20,732 nucleotides of DNA from Amanita rubescens (lineage: Eukaryota > Basidiomycota > Agaricomycetes > Agaricales > Amanitaceae): assembly GCA_015039365.1 (NCBI GenBank), contig WION01000762.1, positions 1 through 20,732 of the forward strand. The letters are read 5' to 3'. Below, piece after piece: positions 9,701 through 19,800 of the stretch; within the stretch, counting starts at the first letter, position 1, and each line of letters begins with the position of its first letter. The notes beneath the pieces were generated by a model, which was not told the DNA's origin, made no database searches, and was given only the letters and a program-made list of their open reading frames with translations. Position numbers and translations under genes: made by a program.

Positions 9701-9734
9701 CTGATGTACTAGTAATGTTTTCCATTGCTGACAT
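3728..9734 (-). CDS. P-loop GTPase with an array of 3-nt microexons (about 70 exons)
   Basis: The product is a G-domain protein that should bind and hydrolyse GTP; its cellular role is unknown to me. Exons on the minus strand are: 9734-9692, 9612-9478 (P-loop G-R-A-N-A-G-K-T-T), 9413-9379, 9332-9163 (D-I-E-H-Q-I-T-Y, then the G3-like H-D-S-Q-G-F-E), 9113-9037 (Y-C-I-P-M-D), 8925-8737 (G4 motif T-K-F-D), 8685-8546 (Q-L-F-V-S-T-Q and L-D-L-C-V-K), 8514-8452, 8403-8373, 8333-8308, 8254-8234 and 8194-8183. Then come 54 triplet exons plus exons of 15, 8 and 5 nt, and a last exon 3936-3728. Phases agree across every join, and exon lengths total 1341 nt, or 446 codons plus TAA. The start at 9734 is the first ATG of an open exon; a second ATG is at 9725. 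The GTPase part is sure. Between 8452 and 8234 the splicing is less certain, because 8403-8245 also reads open without the inner introns, and the 31-nt intron 8545-8515 is very short. The last acceptor is AAG rather than YAG. The C-terminal exon encodes an acidic stretch (E-S-E-M-P-S-E-D-D-K-E) with no family I know. Confidence 0.8.
3990..4967 (-). other. Microexon array, last block
   Basis: Triplet exons, by lowest plus-strand position and codon: 4965 GCA, 4904 GCT, 4839 GAA, 4774 GTA, 4711 CAT, 4652 GAA, 4581 GCA, 4521 GCA, 4463 GAA, 4401 GAA, 4332 ACA, 4273 ATT. The array then becomes irregular: an 8-nt exon 4223-4216 (between CTAG and GTAAGT), TGT at 4161, a 5-nt exon 4069-4065 and CTG at 3990. 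The 8, 3, 5 and 3 nt together restore the phase needed by the final exon at 3936. The last small exon could instead be 18 nt (4007-3990), which keeps the same frame and also reads open. The 8-nt exon could alternatively be a zero-length site, since TTTTCAG lies directly against GTAAGT. Confidence 0.7.
5028..5032. repeat. Target-site duplication, left (CACAA)
   Basis: The five bases CACAA directly precede the TG of the solo LTR and match the five bases after its CA end. Confidence 0.93.
5153..5217 (+). repeat. ACTCCGT motif cluster inside the LTR
   Basis: Six copies of ACTCCG, most followed by T, occur at 10-12-bp steps, several as ACTCCGTGAC or ACTCCGTCAC. More copies of GGACTCC lie elsewhere in the LTR. 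The cluster is upstream of the TATA box, so it may be a promoter or enhancer repeat of the element; this is inference. Confidence 0.75.
5398..5404 (+). promoter_or_regulatory. TATA box of the LTR
   Basis: The sequence TATATAA lies at about position 366 of the LTR and is a plausible core promoter for transcription from the element. It points antisense to the GTPase gene. Confidence 0.6.
5711..5715. repeat. Target-site duplication, right (CACAA)
   Basis: The sequence CACAA follows the terminal CA of the LTR. On the minus strand it reads TTGTG, that is, the last two bases of the microexon CTT plus the first three bases of the donor. Confidence 0.93.
5714..7032 (-). other. Microexon array, middle block
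   Basis: Triplet exons, by lowest plus-strand position and codon: 7030 CAT, 6966 CAA, 6915 ATT, 6862 TAT, 6803 GGA, 6750 GCA, 6699 TGG, 6638 AAT, 6575 CGA, 6511 GAA, 6452 GAA, 6392 TAT, 6324 GAT, 6262 GAA, 6209 GAA, 6141 CTA, 6087 AGA, 6018 AAT, 5953 CAA, 5904 CAT, 5840 GAA, 5782 GAA, 5714 CTT. Introns are 46-66 nt. The unit at 6575 has an AAG acceptor instead of YAG. The unit at 6209 has the donor GTCAGT. Introns share a layout: a donor often followed by ACATTGCA-like sequence, a middle TTCTGAAA, then CATCACAT, and an end close to TATGACCAACAG. Confidence 0.82.
7033..8254 (-). other. Microexon array, first block (minus-strand 5' end)
   Basis: Lead-in exons are 8254-8234 (21 nt, T-S-S-N-E-I-K) and 8194-8183 (12 nt, G-S-K-W). 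Triplet exons follow, given by lowest plus-strand position and codon: 8126 TTT, 8073 GCA, 8020 GAT, 7967 GCA, 7907 AAA, 7844 AAA, 7780 CAA, 7714 GCA, 7651 GAT, 7585 AAA, 7526 GAG, 7460 AGA, 7396 GAA, 7345 TAT, 7281 TTT, 7221 GAA, 7157 AGT. A 15-nt exon, 7101-7087 (P-E-M-K-R), closes the block; it follows a CAG and ends at GCAAGT, the usual form of a GC donor. Every triplet is preceded by CAG or TAG and followed by GT, in most cases within GTGAGT or GTAAGT. Some donors are weaker (GTTGGT after 7844, GTTAGT after 7585, GTGTGT after 7526). Confidence 0.8.
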
Positions 9735-10325
9735 CTGGTGCCAGAATACCAATAGCTAAGTTAGAGACAGAGGTCGGAAATGCAATAGCAGTGTTTATCT
9801 TGAGAACTGAGTGCAATATTTGTAGACCTGTTATGGTGGGACAATCATCATGACTCAGGCTCAAAAGATCAACATGTTTGCACAGCTGAATTGGTCCTTA
9901 CGTGAGCTGGCAGACTGGATAATTAAATGGATGCTGGCAACAAAGTGTAGCCTTCAGAAGATGAACACAATACTTACATGAAGAAGCAGCTGGACAGAGA
10001 TTCAAGGCACGGTACTGTATTCGTACTATACTACTACGCCAGTCAGGCTCGTGGGATCAATTGGCAGTCGGGATGATGATGCTCACTGCCACTGCTCAGG
10101 CGCGAAAGATCTGTAATTTGAGGCAGCACTGGCCCTGGCGAGTTCGAGCAAAGATTGACAGTATGGAGGAGATCGGTTCAGCGTACTGATCGATTTGATA
10201 GTACGCGTTTGGACATTTGTTGAAGCGGAGCCCAATTACCAGCTATCATCTTCGGAGCCGGACTCGGACTCTCTCCTAATGCACCCCACGAGCTACCATC
10301 CTCAGCTCCCGGCTACTATATGGCC
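9165..10325. repeat. Direct repeat, right copy (GTPase 5' region and promoter)
   Basis: This is the partner of 1-1225. It contains exons 1-4 of the intact GTPase gene (9734-9163) and about 600 bp upstream, the presumed promoter and 5' leader. A conserved donor-like site (TTCAT followed by GTAAGTATTG on the minus strand, near 9976) occurs in both copies and may end a 5' non-coding exon. The right copy carries the extra base in CCC at 9604-9606 that keeps the reading frame. Confidence 0.9.
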
Positions 10326-13300
10326 ATTCCTACAACTGTGCTCATCTGAACCCTCGTCCTCGCCGACCCTTCCTGGCTTGCAGCAGTGGTAGCCTCTTAC
10401 CATCGGCATCTGCCACAGACATGCCAAAAAGTGCCGCTCAGTAAAAGGCACCTCCGGACCAACCCCTAGTGACTCTACTAGATACCACCTGTAATACTGC
10501 TCCTATGCCTTGTCCTCCACTTTTGCCCTGGAAAACGCCGTTGTCTGAAATACCAAGCCTGCAAGAGACGCGCCGATTTGCTGCTTTAAAATGTGATCGC
10601 TGAGTTAGGCTAGTCGCAAACCGTCAAGTGGATATAGTACGAGCGCCAGCACCACATTATTTTCGCGTCCACGGAGTGCCACGAGAGGTGGAGCTGTTCC
10701 TCCGTCAGCCGATGATATTTTACCGTCCTGGGACGCCCGAAAAGGCGGTAGATCAAAATCGACCTCCGACAACCTCCACCCAGTATATCCAGCGCGCCCT
10801 GTCCGTTTGTCGTTGCTACAGGCTTCAACCCTATTTCTGTTCATGCCGCCCTTCCAGCTTTTCCATTTTGGCTGTTGCGGCATTGGTCGCCCCTTTTTCA
10901 ACTAGGCAGAGTACCTCCCAAGAATGGTCGGCGCGAACAGGTTGTCTGTTCCAGACTTCCAGTTATCGTTATGATCATTGGAGGGATATCAAAGCTATGC
11001 ACAGCGATGAAGACGATAATATCGCGTTTCCGTTCTATGCCGATTATAACCTGGCATGATGGAACTTTTTTGAATGAAGTTACATTGCATTCCAGCGATT
11101 GCAGTTTACATTTTATAAGGTCAAGCGACACATACATATCCCCATCCTCATTCTACTTCTTCCCATCTCATCTTCGCCGTGCAATCGTCCTCTTCCACAT
11201 CCTTCTTCTCCTTACAATCACTATCGTTCTACACCCCAGGATATGCTAGAGGAAAAGGTGTTGAGAATACCGCGATGCAACGCGAAGCGATAAGCAGACC
11301 TACCTGGGCGATCAGAAGCATAGTTATAGACAACATCGTTAATTTGATTTCCACCCATGTTGCTTTTCTTGATAGCCCTTGATGGGACTTTCAGAAATTT
11401 ATCCTGAGTCTGCTTACCGACCCGCAGGTCCAGGCCACAGTCGAGTCTACCTGTGGGGGAAAAAAAACCCACCGCACTCAAACAAGCCATCCATGCGTAA
11501 CTCATTGGTTACAGTAAACCAAGTCCTAGAGCACAGGGTGGCGACTCGCAGATTGTGGGTGCAGCTGAAACTGAAAATGTATTTGCAACGTCATGCGCGA
11601 ATTGAGCCATATGGTAGCAGCTGCTAAGCTATTTGGGCCTCACCGCGTGCACAGATATCAAAAGAGGTCTTAGTCTGGACTGGCTTATGGGTCTACGACG
11701 AGCGCCGCTTGTCCGAAGTGTGTTAGACTCTTTGAAGGAACGAGCGTCATGGAGCGATAGATTAGTCAACTTGGGGGATTAGTGGCGTCAATACTTGGGG
11801 GCCAGGGTCCAAGGACGAGGTGCAGTGATGTTATGAACGCACACGATTTTGACATAATTAATTTGGTTTTGGGCTATGTTACTGCTCCGTGACAGACCTG
11901 TTATTCCCCATCCGAACGCGACCCAAACTCGTCTGAACTCACCAGATCCACCGTGGACGTTGGAAAAAGGTCATGATTGCACCACCAAGACGCGAAGGTG
12001 TCAAGACGTGCAAGTAGACGTGGGAAATCGATATGGATAGTATTGAACTCCGTAGAAGACCCGATATGAGTGGATCACGGGTCATGTACGTATAAATGAA
12101 TGCCTTTAGGAGTAACAGTTCTGACCTACTCGTGTCGAGAAGTCGCGGTGTTGCGGGTGCGTGAGGCCGCGACGTCAGGACAACCTCCTGAGACTTTACA
12201 GCGAAGGCACTTGCAGCTGGATGGTCAGGTACTTTTTGGCGTCCATCATGGTATTCTCATGTTTTTCCCAGCTGAATAAGACCTAAACCGGTGTTGCCGA
12301 CATGAAGGTAATGCTCCTATGAACAGTGAGGCTCATGAGGCGCTATCCTTTCCGAAAACGATGCCAAGATCATACCTTGTCCCGATTATGCTAATATTGG
12401 CGTGACGACATTCGAAGCGCGGAGCCTCAGGCCTCATTTGGCTCAAATTTGCTTATCTCTTGACATGTCACGCACACGCAATTTACCTTCTTTTGGGTGA
12501 CACCGTTTTGCGTGCTCAATCGCTCCGTTTGAAGCCAATCAGGCTAGGAAATGCACTATGGTGTTCTCCATATGATTAGTGTACTCGAGTGTGTCGCGGT
12601 GGCTATATTTGGGAATCTGGTAATGGCAAGGCTCCGTAGAATCAATGATCAACCCAAATTAGCCGTCTATACCAACGAAACAGCACCGACGAGCCCGGCA
12701 TCTGTATTTCGAGACTCGGCGTTCCGGGACACTGGCCACTGGTTGAGCGAAATTGTCATTGGACGGTGGGTATACGGTATTGTGGGGACTTTATGGGGCA
12801 GAAACATTCGAAGTCGTCGGGGAAGGAAGGCCTTGTGCATCAGGGCAGGGCAAGTTTTTGAGCCGAGATGGTGATGGTGAGGCCGTGGCGGACTCGATCC
12901 TCACATCGTTAGAAACGTGACGCCGCACAGCGACTAAAGTAAGAGGAGGCGTTGAGGAAATAGATTTGGACATGGGAAATCGATTTGCACAATAACAGAT
13001 GGAGAAGCGGGCTTTGTTTTCAAAACGAAAATAAGCTCGACGATGACGTCGCGTTCCCGGCATGGGTATATGGAGCGAAATAGGTACCGCAACAGTTGTA
13101 TCCGAATAGCAGCCACCATTGGACGCCGTGACCCGGTTTACAACCCCAAGAATTCTTTTTCGTGCTAAGATGTCTAAATGACGGATATGGGTACAGACCG
13201 TGAGTTTTCCTAGACCACGCATTGGGACCTATGAGTGAATGTTTTAACTTGCAGCCGTCCGCGCCCATCAATGAGGAAAGTGAGGCCTGAGTACGACGCT

Positions 13301-14192
13301 ACCATCGCTACCAGAGGAGACAGCCAGCGGGTCCCGCGGGAATCATCCAAAGTGGATACTTGCAGAGAACATCAGCAGGGACTTGGACTTGAAAGAAAAA
13401 CTTGTACCTGGAGTGGCGTCTACAGCCGCCTCGTGTCGGCATATGACCAAATGGAGGTCTTGAACTTTGACCATGCCAGCGATTCGATTGGAACTGTTAC
13501 GAAGTGCAGAAGACTCGGAATAAGAGCGGGAGCACAATTTTTGGGCATCCTGCCTCCAAAATCTTGTCTTTGATAATGGTCCCATAGACAATACAAGTGA
13601 GGCTTGCACGCGGACATGGTAGACGGTATCGGGCGTGGTGTGATGACAACTTGGAACGTGGTGTCCTAATTCGGTTCGAATTTAATTTCAATTTATTTCT
13701 TTGTGCGCAATTTACCCTGTTTAGGTTGTTTCAATTATGAGTTGTTCCTCGAACCAAATCATGTTCTTGATGTATCGTTGTATAAGATCTCGTATGATAT
13801 ATGATCAATGGTAATGAAATGGAATCTTGGTCTGGATGTTATTCCGTAATCATCTGTGTAAGCTCAGCAGACCATGATGAGTTGGCAGGCGACTCGATGA
13901 CCAACAAGTAATTTAACCATCTCTGGCCAGCAACTCCGAATCCCCCCCAACGAAAAATGGTTCAACCGTTCGCAAAATTTAAATTTGACAAAGGGCAATC
14001 ATAGCGATGATGTTCCGAGCACTAGCGCTCCGTTGTAAGACGCCAATCAGAGGACTAGTACCATCGCCGCTCGCTTCCGGCCCGGCAGGGGGTTCATATA
14101 GTCATTTGGGGATCAACCAGGTTAACTGACAGCTTGTCATTTCTCCATAACCATGCTCCCCTACACCTTGTTAGTTCCTCCGCCCATCCTTC
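10326..14192. other. 3.9-kb stretch without a recognised gene
   Basis: Reading frames reach 143 codons on either strand (for example 10628-11059 plus and 12791-13222 minus). None shows a domain, and several overlap on opposite strands in a way typical of chance frames in GC-balanced DNA. I see no convincing exon chain. The phrase TGGGAAATCGAT occurs at about 12020 and 12975, with an RCG or ACA difference just before it. CCAAT boxes lie near 12535 and 14043, the latter about 150 bp upstream of the F-box gene. Decayed genes, or genes broken by one-base errors as seen elsewhere in this window, could be hidden here. Confidence 0.4.
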
Positions 14193-15877
14193 ATGAAATC
14201 TTTGCCTCCCCAGGTATGGGTCGCCATCGCCCGCTTCATCCCTGCCCTATGTCTCAAAGACATGCTCTCCGTCAACCGATTCTTCTTTAACCTCGCAATG
14301 GACTACCGATATAGACAGATAAGCTTTACGTATCTCAATGAACGCATGTTGTGGTTGTTACTTCGCTTGAAGTGTGCTTATTCCTTCTTTCCCTCCTTTT
14401 TTGCGCTTACACGAACTAGGGACTCGGCCATCGCGCAACGCGTCAAAACACTTTACATCTACCCCGACTTTCTCAAACGCGAACTATACACAAATCATGC
14501 CCAAGAAGACGTGAAAATCTCTTCGGACGTGCTTCGACACAAGATCCTCCTCAAATCGGGCAAATGCGGCCTCCCTGCAAAATTCATCATCGAGTTCATG
14601 CAGGACGTGCTCTCAAAACTCCCCAACGTTTCCGAATACCATATCACATGGACCGGTCTTCCCCTCACCTGCCTCTCCAACAATCCTGCGCAAATCTTTT
14701 CCAGTATTTTCGCATCTGCACCCATCCGCCGCCTCACCATCACCATCTCACTCGAAAACCTCTCCTACCTTGACGCGCAAGTCTTTTCCAGGCTATCTTG
14801 CCTCGAAGAACTTCGAATGGTTCTTCACAGCGAAATCCCCACTAGCACCGTTCTACCCATCCCCGCCACTCCCGACTTGCCTCATGTACTCCACCACCGA
14901 TTTCCTCACCTTCACCTCCTCATCCACAACCCTCGCCTCCGCCATAAACTACGTCCGCAACACTCTCAAAACCCTCGAAATAGAAATCCGCGGCCCCAGC
15001 CCATTAGGAAGCTTCCTCCCCCTCATCAACGACATCCCCAACCTCGAGAAGCTCCTAGTCAGCCTCCCCATCGACGGCGACATCCAATTCGACAACGACC
15101 ACTCCGCTCTGGAGCACCTTCATCGATCGCCACAGCGCACGTTACGCGTTCTCGCTTTACGCGCTGAACAGCCCATCTTTAGCCTAGGCGGAAGGCGCGG
15201 TGGATCATCATCAATAACATCCGTCAACTCGGACCCAGATCCTTTCTTCCTCGATACGCGGTTCCAAAAGTCGTTGCAAAATATTCGACAAACGCGTTTA
15301 CGATCGTTGGATCTGAACACGACCCATATACCAATCGATACGTGTCTAGCGTGTATAGGGACGTTTAGATCCACGCTTGTCTCGTTGTCGTTGACTGGGC
15401 AGTATCAGTCTTTGTCGTTTATTGAAGAGGTTTTGGAGGAGTTGGAGGTTGAGTGCGATGATGGTCGATGTGGGTTGAGAGAGTTGAGGTTGAGAGAGCT
15501 GAGGTTGGGATCGGTGGTGTTGACACCGAATTTGATGGATTGTTGTCGGAAAAGGCGCCGAGGTTGGAGAAGCTTTGTTTACTCGTCAAGGATGTCGCTT
15601 CGTCCTCTTCGCCATCGCCGTTGTCTTCCTGCGGAAGATTGTTGTGGGAGGCGAGAACAACAGATTGTGAGTTTATTTGTCGCCTAATTAAAGAGCTGTT
15701 GTTGACGTCGAGGTAAATTAGGAATCGTTTTTTGCAGAGATGAGTAAACGGAGGTATCGAGAGTGGCAGTTGAAGCATATCAAGTTGGTGCTGTCAATGC
15801 CGGATGTGGAGTGTTGGCAGTCGCAGGTCGAGATGGTCTTGGGAGAGTGTATACCGTCGATCAGGACATTTGCATAG
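14193..15877 (+). CDS. F-box protein, interrupted by frameshifts
   Basis: F-box proteins are substrate adaptors of SCF ubiquitin ligases. The N-terminus reads L-P-P-Q-V-W-V-A-I-A-R-F-I-P, followed by L-S-V-N-R-F-F-F-N-L-A-M-D-Y-R-Y-R. This is the F-box-like start seen in many basidiomycete proteins of this type. Leucine-rich sequence follows, for example L-P-N-V-S-E-Y-H-I-T-W and T-L-K-T-L-E-I-E-I-R. The frame moves by one base between about 14835 and 14890, where the following peptide T-T-D-F-L-T-F is clearly coding. It moves back near 15525-15550, before E-K-A-P-R-L-E-K-L-C-L-L-V. The end is probably an exon 15738-15877 after an intron 15667-15737 (GTGAGT to TTTGCAG). It encodes M-S-K-R-R-Y-R-E-W-Q-L-K-H-I, a common ending for these proteins, but that join does not stay in frame as read. 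Pseudogene or assembly error are both open. Confidence 0.7.
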
Positions 15878-15930
15878 CGTACGTACGCGCTGTGTGGCTG
15901 CTAAGGCCGGTTTCTTGAATTTTCGCGTTA
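15871..15930 (+). repeat. Short dispersed repeat, copy A
   Basis: It contains AGCGTACGT, then GTGTGGCTGCTAAG, then GGTTTCTTG and ATTTTCGC, and starts at the end of the F-box gene. The same sequence with a few changes lies at 18763-18815. The two copies bracket the potassium-channel gene in the same orientation. Confidence 0.75.
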
Positions 15931-16200
15931 CTTTGGCGTTTTGTTAGACGCTGTAGGAGCGCTCGCCCTTTCACTGCAGGCCACGGTCAGTCTCTCGTCA
16001 TTCCCTTGTTCACCACCTTTCGAACCGCGGAATTCTTAGTTTCACTCCCGTGACGGTCCGCTCCACAAGCCGATCGGATAAGATTTATATTACGCTAATG
16101 GACGGGATTATTTCGTCTGTCTCATGTCATGCCATGAATCCAAAACCCAGGCTCAACATTTGAGTCTAAAAAGCTCGCGCCAACGCATGCCGCTCATGAC

Positions 16201-18114
16201 ATGGAAGCGTATAAGCGCCAAGTCCAGGTGCAAGCGGCCCGTCATAAGGCTCTGAGCAGACCTTGGTGGTTCATTTCCGCCATTCTCCCTCTTATCTGCG
16301 CAGCAACAGCCCTCTAGCCAATCTATTTACGATTCTCGCATTTTTTGAACCATGGGTCGTTTTCACCCAACCCATCCTGGGACGAAGAGCCCATAACACA
16401 GCTTTGTGAGTCCTTCACTCTCAACCACTGTTCAATAAACACAACATGACTTTACAGAATCTACGCTCTCAACTCGGTAGCCCTCGTAACAGCTATATCC
16501 GCCAACATTCTCCTCATCCTGAACTTTGCTCGTAGAATCCGGTACTTCATATCCAACCAGCCACAATCTTCCTCTGGCAAGTCCCCCTCCTCTTACCGTC
16601 CGCCTAACCACTAACCTCCCAACAGGTACGTCTCTGGAACAGCCCACATCGTCGCACTCAGCTGCACCAAGGCGGGCGTTGACGAGATCCACTCCCAAGC
16701 CTACTATTACGCCCTCATCTCCTGCGTCATGCACTCTTCAACGCAACCTTACTCCTCACATCCGTCCTACCCACCCTCCACTGGCCCATCTTCCGGGACA
16801 CATTCCCCGCATACCGGCCCCAAGTTCTCCTCTCAGCCCCCCAACGCACCTCATGTTCCAAACCATGATGTTCACGCTCTACCTCGCCTTAGGCGGGGGA
16901 ATATTTTCCTCCATCGAAGGCTGGACGTACCTCGATGGGATATACTGGACAAACTATTCGTTGCTCACGATCGGCTTTGGTTCGGATTTCCTACCTACGA
17001 GTCCGGCGGCCAAGATCGTCTTGATACCCTACACCGCGATGGGCATACTCGTGCTGGGTCTCATGTGACGAGTATCCGCGCGCTATTCGTAGCGCGGTTC
17101 AGAGAGCGAATCGTATGGGGAAAAGAAGTCATGAAAAATCAACGCCAAAAATGGTTCCAAGTCCAACTTCGGGGCTACGAAAAAATTCTTCCGTCTCTTG
17201 TCTTGGGTCAGAAATCCGAGAAAGACTAGACCGAGAGTCCTACGTTTCAAACGCCGATAAAGTGGAGTAGGGACGAATGGGAGGTAATGAGGTATGTGAA
17301 GAAGAGCGCGGATGATAGGAGGAAGTATTTATCGCTTTTGGTGACGTTTACGTTGTTCGGGGTCATCTGGTTCGGAGGCGCGCTCATATTCTGGATAACA
17401 GAACGGGTGAGGAGTCAAAACCCTTGTTTAACACCATTTCTTTTTTGACATTGTCTGCACAGCACTTGGAACAACAAGCGGGAAAATACACCTACGCCCT
17501 CCCTCTACTTCACCTACGTCTCCCTCATAACCATCGGCTACGGTGACGTCATACCCCGGTCTCGCGCCGGTCGACCCGTTTTCGTAGCTTGGTCCCTCGC
17601 CGCCATCCCCGCCATGACGCTCCTCATCTCTGACATTGGCGCCACCCTGGCAACATGGGTAAAAGAAGGCCCCATCGAAGGCATCATTGGTAAATGGCTC
17701 ATTGGGACGGTCGACATTTACCGGGACGACGAACAAAGCGAAGACGGCGAGGGGAAAGAAAAAGACGCAGACGGCGGGTCTGCTCCCGTGGTTCCCAAAA
17801 AGCCGGATGCGAATATGTCCGAAAAGGAAAAGAGTGATAAACACGAGGTGACGAGGGCTATGAGGCTCATTCGGGGCGTTCGACAAATTATCCAAGATGA
17901 TGAAAACAAAAAGTATACGTGGGAGGAGTGGGAAGAGATTATCACGCTGTTGGGGTTGAATCGAGATAGAGGGTGTGAGGATGGTGATGTTTCGAATTGG
18001 ACGTGGTTGGGAGATGAGGGGCCGTTGTTTGCTAGAGGGGAGTCGGAGAAGATTTGGATTTTGGAGAGGATTCGGGAACAGGTGGATCAAAAGTTGGGGG
18101 AGATGTTGAAGTAG
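16201..18114 (+). CDS. TOK1: TOK1-type outward-rectifier potassium channel, with frameshifts
   Basis: Fungal TOK channels have eight membrane segments and two pore loops and let K+ out at the plasma membrane. The first segment follows R-P-W-W-F-I-S. Pore 1 has T-I-G-F-G (near 16970) and pore 2 has T-I-G-Y-G-D (near 17532). The last membrane segment includes A-M-T-L-L-I-S-D-I-G-A-T-L. A charged cytoplasmic tail follows. Introns are 16406-16457, 16577-16625 (a GC donor, GCAAGT, to ACAG) and 17407-17462. The GC intron is supported because its join makes a Trp-Tyr codon pair where the family has W-Y. Along 1.9 kb I see about seven one-base shifts, near 16312, 16562, 16737, 16849, 17066, 17267 and 17466. 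All but the last are losses, mostly within doubled bases, and the amino acids around them are well kept. The start is tentative; the frame is open back to 16138, so an upstream first exon is possible. Confidence 0.85.
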
Positions 18115-19200
18115 CATGGGTACGTACGGGGAGCGGCGGTGACTGGGGCATTCCATGACGCCGGACCCTCCCCAATTCGTTTCGGCCTCGGAACTGGGCT
18201 GGAACATGAACCAGAGCCCTGCACAAGGCCATGCCAAATCGTCCCTTCACGGCTGGCAACGATGCAGACAAGACGCCTCTTCAAATTTGGTACCACAACC
18301 CCAGAAAAAGATATTGCATATGAGCTTGCACTCCCCACTCTCGCAAGTCGGACGCAAGACTTGCCTTTAATGCATCGGTTTCATCATCCGTGATCGGCGA
18401 CTAGATTCATGGACCATGGTTATTTTCGTTCGTCCTCGGAATGAACAAAGAATCGTACCTACGTCGCTGTAAACGAAGTATGCGGCAAACGGCCCAAGGG
18501 CGGGGGTGGAGGAATGTTATTGGAGACAGCGCTGAGCAAGGGGAGACGCTCGTCGTGTCGGGCTGAGGAAAATGGCTGTATTGAACGGTCGCTGCTTCTT
18601 CTTTCCGCTTGGCCGTCCCCATGCTCTAGGAGCACTGCACATACCGAACGCCAATCACCCGAGAGATCAAACCATCGTGGGCCACGCTCAGGCACGGCGG
18701 AGGGCCGAGTGGCGTGGCGTTGAGCGAGAGTGTATAGGACGTCTGATGGCATTGCATAGATGATAGCGTACGTCGGCGTGTGGCTGCTAAGACTGGTTTC
18801 TTGCATTTTCGCAGTTGCTGTAGTACTACAATCCGGGTCAGCTCCGGCAGCCGAGAGCCGACAATTGGGCTCCGACTCGGACGTCCAATTGGGGGTCCGC
18901 TTTTAAAGGGGCCCGAGTTGTCTCGCCACCACTTTATCTGTTGCCTCAAATTGCCCTGAGCACAAGATTCAAGGTACTACTACAGTTGTGGACAATCAAA
19001 GTCCGCTTTTTTTCCCATGTTATTTCTAGACTCTACAATCCATCAGAGTACATCTATTACTGTATAATAGGCTATTTAGAATTATCATGATGAGATTTGC
19101 ATGCATGAGCCAATTCCTGCATTTCAGCATTTCTTTTTTTTTTCCTACAAAATTTGGCCACCCCCTAAATTTGCATCCTAGGGAATGGCAGGGGTATACC
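18115..19200. other. Intergenic region without a recognised gene
   Basis: This follows the channel stop codon. Overlapping short frames on both strands show no family. A CCAAT box lies near 18651. Near 18864 the sequence AATTGGGCTCCG occurs; its reverse complement is found upstream of both GTPase copies (about 1054 and 10226), so it may be a shared promoter element. A 13-T run precedes a C-rich patch near 19160. Confidence 0.45.
18763..18815 (+). repeat. Short dispersed repeat, copy B
   Basis: It contains AGCGTACGT, CGTGTGGCTGCTAAG, TGGTTTCTTGCATTTTCGC. It matches 15871-15930 with small gaps and is followed by an unrelated sequence. Confidence 0.75.
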
Positions 19201-19407
19201 CTCGATGATCCCTAGCACTAAGAGGGTGCCACTGGTAACTGCACTTCAGGTGTTTGTAGGGTTTGGTTTGTGGTTGAGTGTGCTTGCTGCATATCAGCAG
19301 CCCCTTATTGAGTGGCTTTCAACACCTCCTCCAGGACATGACAATGGTAGTACCAGCAAAGAAGAGCACGTGCACATAGCCAGCATAGTGGAGGAAATAG
19401 AGGATGG

Positions 19408-19763
19408 CACCAAGTGGCAGGTCCAAGCCCCGTCTCTTATTCTCTCTTATTCTCTCTTTGGCAATGTTTGGTGCTCTTCCTCTGGCTCTCTTTGGCAATG
19501 TTTGGCACTCAGTCCCTGGTCCCAAGTAGTAGACTAATGATATACAACTATGAAATGTTGGATTTTCCAGGTCTGAGGTGTTGGGGAAACAAGAGTGGAC
19601 AATGAGTGGGTGAACTTCATGCTTGTATTTTGAGCTCTGCTCATAACAAACATGTAAAGAAGTACAAACAAACAAACTACCATATGAGCACCAAACATTG
19701 CCAAAGAGAGAATAAGAGAGAATAACTTGAATAAGAGAGGGGCCTCGGATCTGCCACTTGGTG
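19408..19763. repeat. Large inverted repeat (about 70-bp arms)
   Basis: The left arm, 19408-19476, runs from CACCAAGTGGCAG to GGCAATGTTTGGTGCTC. The right arm, 19686-19763, is its near reverse complement, with one extra segment of about 9 bases. The loop is about 210 bp. The layout suits a small non-autonomous DNA element or its remains, but I see no clear target duplication. Confidence 0.8.
19453..19519 (+). repeat. Two tandem copies of a 34-bp unit
   Basis: The phrase CTCTCTTTGGCAATGTTTGG starts near 19452 and again near 19486, with similar tails ending in CTGG. The first copy overlaps the left arm of the inverted repeat. Confidence 0.75.
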
Positions 19764-19800
19764 GCCCACATCTACAAGTCCTGCCAATATGTCACCATTT

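Noticed and set aside
10628..11059. 143-codon plus-strand frame
   Set aside because: No recognisable domain, and it overlaps frames of similar length on the other strand. Kept as unassigned sequence.
15419..15778. 119-codon minus-strand frame
   Set aside because: It is antisense to the leucine-rich part of the F-box gene, and rich in Ser, Thr and Pro as expected for a shadow.
16526..17229. Two plus-strand frames rich in Ser, Thr and Pro
   Set aside because: They are out-of-frame readings of channel exons caused by the one-base shifts; only their parts with pore 1 and the F-R-E-R-I-V-W region are real coding sequence.
17428..18237. 269-codon minus-strand frame
   Set aside because: It is antisense to the second pore and tail of the potassium channel and is low-complexity in places.
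19319..19771. 150-codon minus-strand frame
   Set aside because: It spans both arms of the inverted repeat, so its ends repeat each other in opposite sense; it is not a credible protein.
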